Shown: positions 24,042 through 36,909, counted from the stretch's first letter. The stretch is DNA of 64,000 nucleotides from Neurospora intermedia (GCA_037102815.1 BTPP01000009.1:682001-746000); one strand, 5' to 3'. Numbers and translations are program-made. The notes: generated from the sequence alone by a model not told the origin.

Positions 24042-25746
24042 TCTGGATGGTTACACACACCTGACCGAGATCCAGTCATTCATCCATCACCTATCACTCG
24101 AAGTCTCCCGCTGCCCTGAAGAACGACGGCGGACTGCAGTGGCAATCGGCCATAAGTATGCAGCCTTGAAGTACAGTGCATTCCGTCTCACGGCACATGG
24201 CATGGCATGTAGCATTATCACGACAGGCAGGTGTACACTGTCAGTAGAGTAGAGGTACAGTACAGTAGTAGTGAGCAGGGCACACTCACCACCCCTGGCC
24301 TCGCTTCCCCCTTCCACTTCCCGCCCCGCGATCCGCGGCACTTGCAAATATCAACAACACTACATCACATCACAGGTTCTCCATGGCGTACAATATCCGG
24401 CAATGATTCCAAGAAAAACCGGGAAACGAAGCCATCCATTTCCATCAGATTTTCCAAGCCCTGACTGTGCCGAAAAGGTACATCATCAAGTCTGTTGATG
24501 GAGGAGGGAAGATCCCCAAACAGCCAGGGGGGAAAGCGGACTCAAGGGGGGGAGCAGGGGGGCTCAGCTGCCGCCCACGATTGCACCCCTCGGTCACTCG
24601 ATAGGCGGGCCTCGTGACGGACCATTCAACGACGACGTTCCAGTTTCCACTTTCAACGGCAACTCCTCCTCCCATCATAGTATGAACTTTATACTTTCTG
24701 TTCGCATTTTTGTCAGTCGTCAGCCACACTCGTCCGGAGTTCCTAATGGATCGTCACAGTCACTCACTCTGTCAATCCCTCAAGCGAGGAGAGACTGGGA
24801 GAAACTGACTGTAGGACAGACTCACTTATACACATGCTCGTGATGGATCTCCATAGTGGCCAGTGGCCAAGATGTTCAAGACTGACCAACATCAAGGAAA
24901 CGAAAAAGGCCTCTCCGGCTCGGTTGACCATGGTTGACCATTCCGAGGAGTTGAAGACAACTCGTGTTTGATGACGGATGGCAAATGGCAATAACTGGAG
25001 AAACGAGGAGGAAGACTGGTCATGTCACACTTTGCACTTGCACCTCGGATATTTCACTTTTAGCGGCCGCGATTTGAGACTTTGATATCTCAGTCATTCG
25101 CCCATCCACCCATCTCAAAAGCCCATTCCATCTTAAACTACTGCCGGATTGGTTTTTATAAAAGCTTCATATCTCTTATCAACTGCCTTGCTTTTCCTCA
25201 ACTTACTATCTCCAAGTCGTTAGTTACAATCTCGCAGCTCCTTTCTGTTCCTGCCCACCGAGGAGAGTACCTAACCAAAGCGAGGCTCCTTCCATCAACT
25301 TGGCGTATAAGTGGCCTGCCTAAAAAGCTGAAACACGTATTGTCAAGAAGAGTCCCTCAAAGCCACACGACATCTGCCCTGCCTAAAACGCTGAAACACG
25401 TATTGTCAAGAAGAGTCCCTCAAAGCCACACGACATCTGCCTTGACATAAGAGTCACAAGCCCCCCATCAGCACCCGAAACCCCTTTTCGGTCCCGCGGA
25501 CTGACGCCATAATTCTTGCCCCTCTTACTCTGCCTTATCTGCCGGCTTGCTCGTTGTCGGTTGCTCACGACTGAGCTTCCTGTTTTCGACTCATTCTTCT
25601 CGGTTGTCTTTTCTTGCAACCAACTTTTACTCTTCCAGCCTCGAGTCTTCATACAATCCTTTGCGTTTATTGGTGGAAGTCAAGTTTCAATCGGCTGTCA
25701 GAACTTTTTTTCTTCCCTTTCTCACTAGGCCCTGTGGCCTGACTTC
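24042..25746. other. intergenic region upstream of the NLR-like gene
   Basis: 1.7 kb with no supported gene. It holds the 63-base tandem duplication and a pyrimidine-rich leader (about 25500-25740) before the first exon of the NLR-like gene. Confidence 0.45.
25315..25440 (+). repeat. 63-base tandem duplication
   Basis: Two head-to-tail copies, 25315-25377 and 25378-25440, differ at a single clear position (AAAAAG versus AAAACG). It lies about 310-430 bases upstream of the NLR-like start codon. Near identity indicates a recent duplication. Confidence 0.9.
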
Positions 25747-28700
25747 ATGACGAGCATGGTATGTGTTTCTTAGCCTTCTCTTGTGCTGGCTGAACAGTAT
25801 GGCATCTATGCTATGCAAGAGGTATTTGGCTAACATGATACCTACAGGGAAGTGTCAACAAGCAAATCTCGCGCTTCGAAGTCACAGCGGTCTATACCCA
25901 TCCGCAGGCCACTGCGGACATCGTCCTGGTTCACGGCCTCAATGGCCACCCAGAGAAAACATGGACGGCTGCTAACAGTGTGTTCTGGCCCACCGACCTG
26001 CTCCCAGCGTCTCTGGAGCTGAAAAACCAGCATGCCAACGTCCTGGTTTACGGCTACAATGCCGACGTCTACTCAAGGGGCACCAACACCCCCAGTAACA
26101 ACTTCATTCACCAGCACGCCCAGTCTCTGGTCACCTCGCTTACATCGTTCCGTAAGAGTGAAGGGACCGAGAGACTGCCGATAATATGGGTGGTGCACAG
26201 TTTGGGAGGTATAGTAACCAAAAGGGCACTACTCTACTCGAATGATATCCGGGCCCATCAGCAAGAAGACCTGCGCTCAGTGTTCGTATCTACGTACGCC
26301 ATCATCTTCCTCGGCACCCCACACCAAGGCTCAGACTTGGCTACCTGGGGCCGCATGGTCCAAGCCATGTCGGACGCCGTCATTCCCCGGCGCTTCTTCG
26401 AGACCGAATCCGTCCTGCTCAAGTCACTCAAGAAGGACAACGAGACCCTGCAGGGGATCAACAACCACTTCCTCGACATCTACCAGCGTTTCAAGATCCA
26501 CATGGTGCATGAGAACCATACCACGGACTTGAGAGGGACAAGGGCGCTCGTGGTGGATGCGAACTCGGCTAGTCCGCAGTTGCAGGGCGTGATATACTAT
26601 GGGATTGAGGCGACACACTCGGGCATGTGCAAGTTTGATGGGCAGAACGCGCCTGGGTATAGGAATGTGTCGACGGCCATTACGGAGTGGGTGGCGGTGG
26701 CTAGGGCAGTCATTGATATACGCTGGGAGGCAGAGGAGGAGGAGCGGAAGAAACGGGCTGCGGATGAGTACTATGAGAGGAGTGTTCAGGCTATGCAATC
26801 CTACGTAGGTCTCTCTTCCTTTGCAGGAGTAGGTCAAGATGTGCTAACGAAATATCACAGCAACGCTCGCATTCGCCGGGTTATAGCAACCAGCAGTTTC
26901 CTTCCATCGGTAGGTTCCGCAGATCACCCTCACCCTGTTATGGCCATGACCATGATTATGGCTACGGCCGATATCTTCCTGCTCCTTATCCCCTTCCTGT
27001 TACGCCTCCTGGTTCTGGACAGCAGGCGAATGGCAGCCCGAGGGTCTGGTCATCGATAGAAGTAGAGGAGGAGACACATCATCATCTTCATACCTAGAGC
27101 GCTTTGCATCTTTCGTCTCATACGCACCCTTCAGTCTTTACGGGAACATGGGCTGATTTTAGTTGCTGGGAATTTTCTCTGGCGTTGGTCATATAGACAA
27201 TTACAGTAATGAGACTCTTCTACTTCAACACCACCCTCATGGCAACCAGAGACGTCCCAAGCTCTTAACGCCTCTGCCGTCGTCTTCATCACAATCTGCG
27301 TTGTCCACGCGCGAACCTACGTTGGTGTTGGAGCCGGGCGTCATCACCCCTAGCCAGCCCGTCGATGGGAACAACGACGAACGCATCGCCACTACTACCA
27401 CCGACATCCAACGTCAACCACAACTTCCAGCGCCCCTTAACCCCCAACAACCGAACTCACCTGCAGCACAAACCCACCGTCACTCCCAAACCCAAACCTC
27501 CTCCCCTGAACAGCCAGAACCCCTATTCATCCACCCCGACTCCTTCCGGCCCAACTCCTTCTTCGTCGGCCGCGAAGATGAACTCCGCGGCCTCCACGAA
27601 ATGCTCCAAGACCGCCGCCGCCGTCTCGAAGGCACCTCAGCCGTGCTCATCCAATGTCTCCCGGGTGGCGGCAAGACGCATCTAGCGCGCGAATACGTCT
27701 ATCGCTACCGCGATCACTACCCCGGCGGCGTGTACTGGGTGCGCGCCAAGAGCAGAGGGGAGGTGGAATCAGGTTATTGGAGGGTTGCCAGGATGGAGAT
27801 TATGCGCAGTAGTACTACTACTACTACCACTACCTCTAACGAACATGGACTGGGTTTGGGTTTGGGATTGGAAGCCTTGAGGGAAGATGCAAAGACGATG
27901 GTGCAGGTAGTCAAGGCATGGTTTAATTCCCACAAGGACTGGTTGTTGGTGTTAGACGGGATCCAGTTCGATATCCCAGGCTTGTCAGAGTTCATCCCGG
28001 ACGCAAGGCACACGAGCATTATCTATACGAGTACGGAGAGGGCGGTTACGGGCGATCCGAGATTTGATAATCCGCAGGTTATGGAGTTGGGATTGTTGAC
28101 TCCCAGACAAGCAGTGGAACTGCTGTTGACGGAACTGGACCGGAAGCCTACTGTTTCTGCCTCCTCCAACAACAACCCTGCGGGAAATGATGGTAACGAC
28201 CGAAAACATGGAGGGTGGAAAGATGAAGAGGAAGAGAAACGAGCGCTGGAGTTGGTTAATCTGATGGGTAGGTTACCGCTCATGATCCATGTCGCGGCGC
28301 AGCATCTGAAAGCGACGAGGGAGCCGTTGGCGAGGTATCTGGCGGGGTGGAGGGCAAGTAAGCCGAAGCAGGTGGGCAATTTGCATGCGTATAAGAAGGT
28401 CAGGGAGCAGTTGGATGCGAGGGGGAACGTGGCGGCGTTGAATTTGGTGGGGGTGTTGGTGTGGTGGGAGCAGTTGGTGCCGGTTGAGATGGTGGTTTTT
28501 GGTAAGTTTTTTGAGATCTCTTTGTTTTTGTTTTCCCGGAAGAGAAGGGGAGGTGGAGAGGTGTTTTCGAAGGGACTGAAAGGGGGATGTTTGGTAGGCG
28601 GAAGGAGGTAATGGAGTAAGGGGAAGTTCAATAAAGTCAGCTAGGTATTAGAAGAAAGAACATATTTCATGAAGTCATGAAAAGAACTTGGGAGGCAAGT

Positions 28701-30317
28701 GCCTTTCCAAATGGAAGAACATGGCCCGATTCAATGATCAAACGGCTGATACTAACACCCAACCTAACAGGCCTCTCAGCTCTATCCCGCGATACCCCCG
28801 TCAAAACCTCCGATGCGTCCCATAGGAAGACGACGCTCAACAACACCCTCAAAGTCCTCATCAAGTTCGCCCTCATCGAGCGGACCACCGAGTCCCACGA
28901 CAGCATCACGCCCCTGACCCGCAGCGCTAGCACAGTCAGCTCTCGCACTTCCGCCAACCGCAGTCTTGACACTCCTGGTACGAATCAACACCGGATTTAC
29001 AGTGACTCCTCTGATTCGCTCGATCTCTTGCGGATTCACTCCGTCATCCAAGCCTTCTTTATCGAGACGCTGGCGGAGGAAAAGACGGCTGTGGCTTGGA
29101 TCGAGAGGGCTGCGGCGGTTTGGTGTAGGTCTTTTGACGAGGCGCATAGGCGTATCGAGGCGTCCGGTAGGTCTTTTAACGAGGCGCATAGGCGTATCGA
29201 GGCGTCCAAAAGAGAGGGTGGAGAGGAGCACGCGAGGTTTGAGGGTCCACGGGTGGGAGTGCCGGATGATTATAGGAGGTACTGCATCCACGGCCAGAAA
29301 CTGCTGCAGAATATCGAGAGGTTTGGCAATGAGAAGAGGGATCCCCAAAGGAGGTTGGAGAAGTGGAGATGGATGGTAAGACAGAGGGTAGAGGAGGCTG
29401 GGAGAGGGGTGGAGGAGCTGAGTCGGCTGGAGCGGTTGATGGGGGTGGAAGAGGTGGAGGTGGTGAGTGTGTTCGATGGGAATAATAGTGGGAGTCAGGA
29501 GGGCAGTAGTATGTCAGAAACCGATTCGAATGGTACGACTGCGCCGAGTCAAGAGAGTCAAGAGGAAGGTCACGTCGGTCCGGGAAGCTGGGAGAGGGCG
29601 TTTGGGGGCGCCGCGGTAGATGAGGGGTTCACACCGATGGAGTCGCCTAGTAGTTACCACTTCTCGACTGCTTCAGGTCGTCGGAGGCCGTCGAACTTGA
29701 CGATGTCGATAGCAGGTCAGGTAGCTACGGGCCCGTTCTCGTGGAGAGAGAGGGGGATGGAAGCCACGGCGCCGTATCCGACTGAAGGAGTGATGCCCCC
29801 GACTCCTGGACTGGACAACAAAATCAGAGGTTTACTGGAAGACGAAAGGACAGTGGTCCCGGCCGCTGTTTCGGCTTATTATGAACCAGTTGACGAACAG
29901 TCTCACGACGAAGTCGATCAAGCAGCCCTCACACCTATCGTCGAAACCCCAAGTGTCTACACGGCCCTAGACGGTTTGGAGATTCCCACGCCCGCTCTTG
30001 AAACAGGACTCTTTGAGGAGTGGAACGCCGTCGTTCCCAACCACCGCGTCATCAAGAAGCAAGAAGCCCGTCGGTATCACGACCGCGCCGGAGCCTGGAG
30101 AGATGTGAGGACTGTCGGCGATCCAAGAGTGGGAGTCACGCTGGATGTGGCTGTTGGATCGTTGGCTGGGAAGCCCGCGACGGGTGTAAGTACAGGTGTT
30201 GTGCCTGTATGGCCACCGCGTAGAACAAGGCGGGTGACGGCCCAGACACAGAGTGAAGCGCAGCTGGAGCTGAACAAGATTCGACAGAAGGTCGCAGGCA
30301 CGCAGGCTGTTATTGCA

Positions 30318-30370
<53 letters not shown>

Positions 30371-32972
30371 GGTTACTGACGGACGGCTTGGAGGATTGGG
30401 TGATAGCCTGACGCCGCCAATGCCGCCTAGGAAGATGAGTGGAGGGGGGCTGTCTGCCGTGAGCGATCTTTCTCCTCCTACACCGTCATCGAGCGGGTTG
30501 CTTTCTCCGGGTGGATGGCTAAAGAGGTTGAGGGAGGGCCTTGGCTCGAGTGCGCAGAGTGTACCAACGGCGGTTGGTTCGACATCGCCCAACATGCCTC
30601 AGGGTCAGCAACTCTCTCGATCAGCGCCGCAGGAGGATGAGCTTATGATCGTCCCTGGTCCTATCTTTAGAGGAAGTCGAACATCCCGCTCAAGTCCGGC
30701 TGACCTTGTCTCCTCTCCTTTTCCACCTCCTTCTTTTGCTGCTACTGCCGATCTCGATGAATCCTGGATTCGCCCGTCTCGAGCCACTCATCGATCATCT
30801 GAGCCGTCAAGTCAGGTTGATTGGGATCAAGAAGCGGAGTATCTCTCGTCTTCTCAGCCTGCTGGTCCTTTACCCCAATGGGATCATTCTCCAAGGTATA
30901 CTACCCTCGGACAAGGTCTTGATCGATCCGCAAATATGCCGCCGCCGCTACATCCTGCTACCGGATTGCCGTATACCACGGTTGCGACTCGTCCAGGGCC
31001 GTCACCACTGATAGTTCCCGGTGCAGTCCAGGGTCAAGTTCCCACAGGATATACTTCCCAGCCGATGTCTAGGGATCCGTCACATCAATCGTCCACATCG
31101 GGGATGGGGCAATCATCTGGAGGAGCAAGCAATCACAGTCCGAGTCCGTTGTCGTTATCGGTGCAGAGTGCCAAAGGGTTCTCGTCATCTTCGCCGATGT
31201 TAACGGGGACATCGAAGCCTAGGCCGATTGTAAACACTGGGAAAGTGGCTGCTGGAAGTCCTTCATCGGGGATGAGCAACAACAGCAATCCCACAGTTCC
31301 CGGCACCAACCTGAATGCAAGCGGCATGGGAAACAGGCCTGCACCCATGCAGCTGCAGATGCCTCTGATGCCCATCAACATCAACGCTCCCGGGTCAGGC
31401 GCCGGTCGACTACCTCAGAAGATCCAACAACAGCAGCAGCAACACCGACCAGCGTCGTACACAGAAACGGAACCCTCGCCTAGGATGGAGAGTGCGTTTC
31501 CAGCTGCTGACACGAGGTATTCGCGGTGGGACCAGAGTCAGATGCATGCTCATGGCCATCATCAAAGTGCTTCGGCTTCCTACCAATCTCCTACGGCCGG
31601 TGATCATGCCCATCAAAAGCCGTCAACTTCCATCGGTCCCGCAATGACGGCCACCACAGCATCTTCGACTTCAGCCCCCCATCCACACCCAGCGCCCGCC
31701 ATTCTCTGGCGGAATCTGGGCAGAGGGTTAACGAGAAGGAAGACAAAGGAGCGGATTCAGAATGTGCTTGGTGCTAATAGCGGCCGATCGCAATCGGTGA
31801 GTCCATCTGCCTTCCCGACTGGATCAAGACGACGAGGGAGTGGACAGCATTCTGGATCAGCGCAACAGCATCCATTGGCGAGTTCAGCCACTTCCATCAT
31901 TACTGCTGGAAGTGCAACGCAGGGCCAGAAACATGCAGGACGTCCAGATATGATGGCATCTGTATCGAACATGGGCGGACAATTTCCCAGTACTCCTGTG
32001 TCTGCTGTTTCTGCTATGCCATCCACTCCAGCACAACAGATCAGTATTGGCTCACTCTCCGCGGTAGCTAGCTCACCCGTTACTCCAGTTCCTAAATCAA
32101 TCCCCTTGCTACAGTACCAAGAACAGCGAAGTTCGTCCTCCCCAGCTCTTGGAACGGGAGTAGGGGCAGGAGCAGGCATCCTCCTCAGCGACGGCACCAT
32201 CTTCCAGTTTCCCAGCAGCAGCGATGTTACTGTTACATCACCTTTCACTCCAGTGACTGATATCAGTACTGAATCCCCTATTGTCGGTCGACCAGCGGGA
32301 CAAGAACATGGTTTTCCGCCGCCTGGGTCGCCGGTAGCAACTGGATTAGCATGTGAAGTACAGCAGTCACGTTCAAGACCTATGGCCACGCCTATTCAGG
32401 GAGCAGGCATGAATGCTGCGCTTGCAACTACACCCAGCACCTCTAGCGTGGGAACCCCGACCATGCCGCCCACGCCCCCGACCGCTACGGGTTTGGGAAT
32501 CGCCAGGAGGAAAAGAATCGTTCATCAGCTGACTTCGACTTCTTTACCTGGGTTACAGTCTCCACACCCAAATCCCAATACTCCTCCTCTGAATTCCTCA
32601 TTGCCCACGTTACCCTCTGAACTTCCGTCAGGTTCGGTGCCTCGAACACTTACTTCACCTGTGTCCTACGTTCCTGCTTCGCCCAGGGTTTCCGGTGCGA
32701 ATCCCAATGCTGGCAAATCTAGTCCTATGTCTGGTGCTGGTATTGCGACTGCAGCACGAGGCGGAGGGGTTCGAGGAACAAGGACGAGAGCTAGAAGCGG
32801 AAGTAGTCCTGGACCTTGGAGGCCTTCGTCGATGGCGTCCATGTCAATGGGGAGTTTGCATAGGCCTTGGAGTCGTGGACAGGGGGTGAGTGGAACTGGT
32901 TCTCCTTTGTTGTCGGGGTCGGGTAGTCCGGGTTTGGGAACGAGTGATGCGGGGAGAGGGGGTTCTAGGTAG
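25747..32972 (+). CDS. NLR-like protein: alpha/beta-hydrolase, NB-ARC, winged helix and long disordered tail
   Basis: I predict five exons (25747-25758, 25848-26804, 26861-27061, 27163-28501, 28771-32972) for 2236 residues. The lipase-like domain has DIVLVHGLNGHPEKTW near 28, the nucleophile motif VHSLGG (Ser122), FLGTPHQGSDL, and a probable catalytic His near 261 (EATHSGMCKF). The NB-ARC part has FFVGREDEL, P-loop PGGGKT near 557, Walker B WLLVLDG near 655 and GRLPL near 759. A winged-helix part follows, including RIHSVIQAFF. From about residue 1000 the protein is Ser/Pro/Gln-rich with no TPR, ankyrin or WD repeats. Such LipA/NB-ARC proteins are fungal NLR relatives linked to self/non-self or immune-like signalling. 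The third intron (GTAGAG donor) is the least certain join; without it the NB-ARC frame has no early ATG, which favours one gene. Confidence 0.75.
29125..29208 (+). repeat. 42-base in-frame tandem duplication in the NLR-like gene
   Basis: Two copies, 29125-29166 and 29167-29208, encode RSFDEAHRRIEAS and RSFNEAHRRIEAS. They lie just after the winged-helix region. Confidence 0.9.
30318..30368 (+). repeat. CAGGCT hexamer repeat coding for poly(Gln-Ala)
   Basis: Eight and a half perfect copies of CAGGCT give an alternating Gln-Ala run near residue 1353 of the NLR-like protein. Such a perfect microsatellite is expected to vary in length between strains. Confidence 0.95.
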
Positions 32973-33864
32973 GCTCAACAGGGCAAGGAAGGTGGGAGAG
33001 GTGGTGGTGGTGGTGGTGGTGGTACGAATGTTGGGACGGGTAGTGGGACGGGTAGTGGGATGGGATTGGGAGTTTCACCGCCGTGAGGAGGGAGAAGAGT
33101 GGTGTTCTCTTTTCCAATGTCTCTGTGGAATTTCAATGTGTCTGTTGTATTATTGTGTTGTTATTTCTTGCGTTATACGTTCTTTGTTTGCTTAGTTGGG
33201 AGGCTTCAAATGCTTTTTTATTTCGATCGTATACAAGTACCTCTATTAGGCGCAGGCACGGATGGAGGATCTGAACATATGGCTTTTAACGGGCACACTG
33301 GTCGGCACTGGACATGTGTGTAACATTTACAGGGAACTGGGGCGTTGTGCGTTCTATAACTGAGAACAATTCTTGTGTGTTTTCAAGCTGCTGGTGAACC
33401 TAATGGTATCCCTGGAGCTGGGAGTATATTTCACTGTCAATCATCACAGTCCATGTTCACGAATGACGAGTGTGGCACACAATTTACCTAGTTTCCTCAA
33501 TCATAGCATTTGGCGGCTCCAAAATACTGATCAACCTCTAGTGCCTTTGCTTTGAATCCTGTTCTTCAACAGTGTGCGTATCTCGAGGCATAAGTGCCGT
33601 CATCTTTCTCTATCATCGGTGTATGAGAGATCGATTCACTCTCCAAGTCTGAGCCGGCCCAATCATCAGTACCTAGCCTTGTTGAAAGTCCGCGCCCTGC
33701 CCATTCACTGGCACTCCCTTCCTGGGTATTCAGGCTGTCCTGGTTTCCGTTTCTCCTCTTCCGTTAGACAACTCCAATCAAACCCTTTTCGTTGTCGCTT
33801 TTCCAGCCTACAACAAACCTTCCACCTCCCTTCTCTAGATCTCCACCGCCAAACGCAAGTTCAA
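32973..33864. other. convergent intergenic region
   Basis: 0.9 kb between the NLR-like gene and the first coiled-coil gene. Holds a GGTGGT run at about 33000-33025. No gene is supported. Confidence 0.45.
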
Positions 33865-34851
33865 CTATTTCCAAGCTTCAGCACCCCTCACCAATTCCAT
33901 CTCTTCAACCCACCTATCGAAGGAATCGGTAGCCACGTCCTCTGCCTCCTGCTTCACTTCGCCTCTATCTTCGTCCTCGTCTTCATCCCCATCAAGTCCC
34001 TCTTCCTCCCGCTTAAGCTGCCAAGCCCTCACCCTTCTTTCTCTCCCCTCCTTCAGGTGCTCTGCTTCTCTCTCAACCCACTCCTTTTTGAAGGTAGCCT
34101 CATCACTGGTCCTGTCCCTAGAGGTAGCCTCATCACTGGTTTTGTCCCATGTAGCCTCATCCCCATCGTCCCCATCACCACCCCTACCCCCAATCCAACC
34201 ATTATCCTCTTCCGCACGACGATCCTCCCTCACCACCCCCTCCAATGCCTTCCTCCCCCTCTCAACAACAAGCTTCACTGCCTCTTCCCGTAAAGCTAGT
34301 TCCCTCCCTTCTTTTCTCAGTTGGTCAATCTCCTTCTCTAGCTCTTTGAGGCGGCGGAGGTAGGCGCTTTGGGATTCTAGTTTGGCAATGTTTTGGCGTA
34401 GTTGGTGGTTGTGGGCTTTGAGTTTGGTGATGCGGGTGTGGAGGGTTCGTTCCATGCGGGTGTGTTCAGGGGAGGGGGTGTAGGAGGGGGTGTGCTGAGA
34501 GGCATGGCTGGACTGGACATGAATACCTTGGGAATGGGAGCGGCTGTTCGTGGGGTGTGTGCCGGCTTCTACTGGTGTGTGATGGGTATCATGGGTGGGC
34601 TTGGGGTGGGACTTGGTGGTGCCTTTGGGGTGAGAGTTGGACCCGGTGCACGTGCCTGTTGGAGCACGGGGGTGTTAGTTGGTTGAAGTAGGTAACTTGG
34701 TTTTGAGGGTGATGTGAGAGGGGATGGTGATGGGAGATTGGAATGGGGGAGGGGAGCGGGCTGGATGCCTGGCGAGGTTGGGCTTGGGGGTTTGACATAT
34801 AGGGGACTTACCGGTGGGAAGAAAAAAGCTGGGGAAGGTCCAGCGCTGCAT
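33865..34851 (-). CDS. coiled-coil orphan protein A of the local array
   Basis: Two exons, 34851-34812 and 34655-33865, encode 276 residues. The 40-base first exon gives MQRWTFPSFFLPTG and ends in phase 1 (donor GTAAGT; the intron ends CTAAC...AACAG). Residues 14-80 are His/Ser/Thr/Pro-rich. A coiled coil spans about 82-150 (ITKLKAHNHQLRQNIAKLE, then AYLRRLKELEKEIDQLRKEG). A repeat of TSDEAT units follows, then an acidic tail (GDEDEDEDRGEV) ending ELVRGAEAWK. I recognise no domain. The segment YLxxLKxLEKE is shared with the genes at 36, 38 and 39 kb, and the exon layout matches them. Function unknown. Confidence 0.65.
34093..34162 (-). repeat. 27-30-base repeat coding for TSDEAT units
   Basis: Two full units and the start of a third encode DEATWDKTS, DEATSRDRTS and DEATF within coiled-coil gene A. 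Units differ at a few bases. Confidence 0.8.
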
Positions 34852-35696
34852 TATCGATGTTTCCGCGGGGAGACTGAGGTTTTGGCTTTGGGGCTGGTAA
34901 GGATAGTTGTACTCGAGGATAAGGATATCAATGGTGAGCTGAATTCAGCGGTCGTGAGTCTTGCACGTTTGGCGGAGAAGAGGGTGAGTGTCTGAGGAGT
35001 ATTTGAGATTTCCGCGATCGTTGGTGATACGTAGCTTATGTTGGCGGGTATCGGGCTTGCTTCGAGAGCAATGAAAGTAAATGAATAAGCGATGCTGGCG
35101 CGGCTGTGGTCTCACAACTTGCCGGTGCTGGTGTTGAGGAGGTGGTGAGCTCTTAGATGGTTGAAGGAAGCCAAAAAAATATGGGGGAAGAAGTCGCGAA
35201 CTGAGACTTCCACCAACAGAAAGAATTGAACCAGTTCGGAGGCTTGTGTACCGTTGTTTGGACGAGGTGGGATGACTGGGGATCTCCCCCAAACAAACTG
35301 GAAGGTTTCATCGGCGAGTTGCGTTTCCCATGAGAGGGTTTTGGCTACCTGTCAACGGCAATTAAGAGACGGAATTGTTTCGAGTGTGGATGGAGATGGC
35401 ATAAGACAATATGTTTGCAGTTCTTCATTGAAGCCTTCCAAGCGGTATGTGATAGCTTGATTGTCATTCCATCTCTGTCATCTCAAATGCGTAGAGCATC
35501 ATTCTGTCGTTGGTACTCAGTTGACCTGATCATCTTGGCCATCTGTCCTCATACCGAGCAGCAATAATAGCAATAAAACCGAAGCAGCTAAAGTCAACGT
35601 GCTATAAGCGCCATGCCCCGGCATCATCTCCATCCTCATGTCGCAAATTCCCCCCTAAAGCCAACATCCTCCTCCTTTCACACCCCCTCCAAGCCA
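34852..35696. other. intergenic region between array genes A and B
   Basis: 0.85 kb. An open frame on the minus strand at 34945-35292 could be leader sequence, but it shows no array motif and no domain. Otherwise nothing recognised. Confidence 0.4.
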
Positions 35697-36526
35697 TCAC
35701 CACGCATCAGCCAATCTACGAATGTCAAGAACCGAAATCCCCAAGTCCCCGGCGTACTTCTCAAACAGCTTAGCCCACTCCATCGTGCTCTCACGGAAGT
35801 CCTCCGCAAGGTCCGACACTGTGTCCTCATTCAAGCTATTCTCCTCCTTCAGCTCGGTCAGCTCCTCCTCTAGGTCTTTCAGCTTTGCAAGGTACTTCTT
35901 GTAGTTTTCGAAGGTAGTTGTTTGCTTCTCAAGCAGGCAGTTCTTGTTCTTCTCTTCTTTGATTCGATCTCTGAGTTCTTGTTCAACTTTCTTGCGGCCG
36001 ATGCTCATGAGGTTTTCGATTTCGGATTCTGTGCGGGCTGGGGCAGCGGGAGCGGGGAGGGCGCTTGGTTTGAGGGTAAGATGGGGAACGGACGCTTTCG
36101 GTCTGCTCGCTCCACGCTGGATGGGACTCAAATCTTCTGATGAATGGGAGGAAGCGGATTCTGATTCACTATTACTCGTAGAGTCATCAGATTCCTTCGA
36201 TTTCTCATCCTTCAGTACAGCTGCAGCTTGCCATGCGCAGGCAAGTACAACTGCAGCTTGCAAAGCGTAGTCATTGGTAGCAGACCGCGCAGCCGTCTTC
36301 GTGTTTGCGATTGGCTTTGTTGGAGGACAAGGCTTGCGAACGCCGGCTGATTTGGGTGGAAGTGCTGGAGCCGGAACAGCTGGTTCAGATATTTTGGCGC
36401 CTGAAAGAAAGTGCATTGTCAGTCCATCCGATTCAGGTGATGCCAACACTTAATTGTAATCGGAAAAGGAAATTGATCTGTCTTACCAAATTCCAAGGAC
36501 ACAATATGTGGACGAGATGGAGCCAT
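35697..36526 (-). CDS. coiled-coil orphan protein B of the local array
   Basis: Two exons, 36526-36487 and 36400-35697, encode 247 residues. The first exon is again 40 bases and phase 1 (MAPSRPHIVSLEFG; donor GTAAGA, acceptor TTTCAG). Residues 14-75 are Ala/Pro-rich. Then come an Ala-rich segment (ALQAAVVLACAWQAAAVL), a Ser-rich acidic stretch and a long coiled coil from about 145 to 225. The coiled coil contains NYKKYLAKLKDLEEELTELK and a later WAKLFEKYAGDLGISVLD. The KYLxxLKxLEEEL block aligns with genes A, C and D, and the later W...L motif aligns with C and D. Family unknown; the product looks soluble. Confidence 0.65.
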
Positions 36527-36909
36527 TGTGAGGTATGTGAGGCCTGGTAACCGCGGTCGTGAGTTAGAAGTGAGTCAAAGAAATCAAGTGTCTGGAAGAT
36601 CAAGTCGTGGTCTGCTGTTACAGCAACTCGGTGTACGTGAGAACGTGTTGTTTGGTATGGCGAGTGTGAAGATAAGCTGAAAGAGAAGTGGAGTATATAG
36701 ATTGAAGGTGATGAAAAGGGGAGAGATTTCGTTCTCGAGTAGAGGCACTGGCCTTTCAAGGAGCCATTGGTGGCAAGGGTCTGCTGTTCAGATGGAGATC
36801 AGCAGCTAGCCGTGAACAACACGCTGTCAGTGATTTATTCAGAGCAAGACGGTCAGAATAGGATCAGACGAAAATACAGGCAAACAAAGTGTCTTTGATA
36901 CGGTCCCTG
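36527..36909. other. short intergenic region
   Basis: About 380 bases between array genes B and E. Nothing recognised apart from presumed promoter and 3' sequences. Confidence 0.4.
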
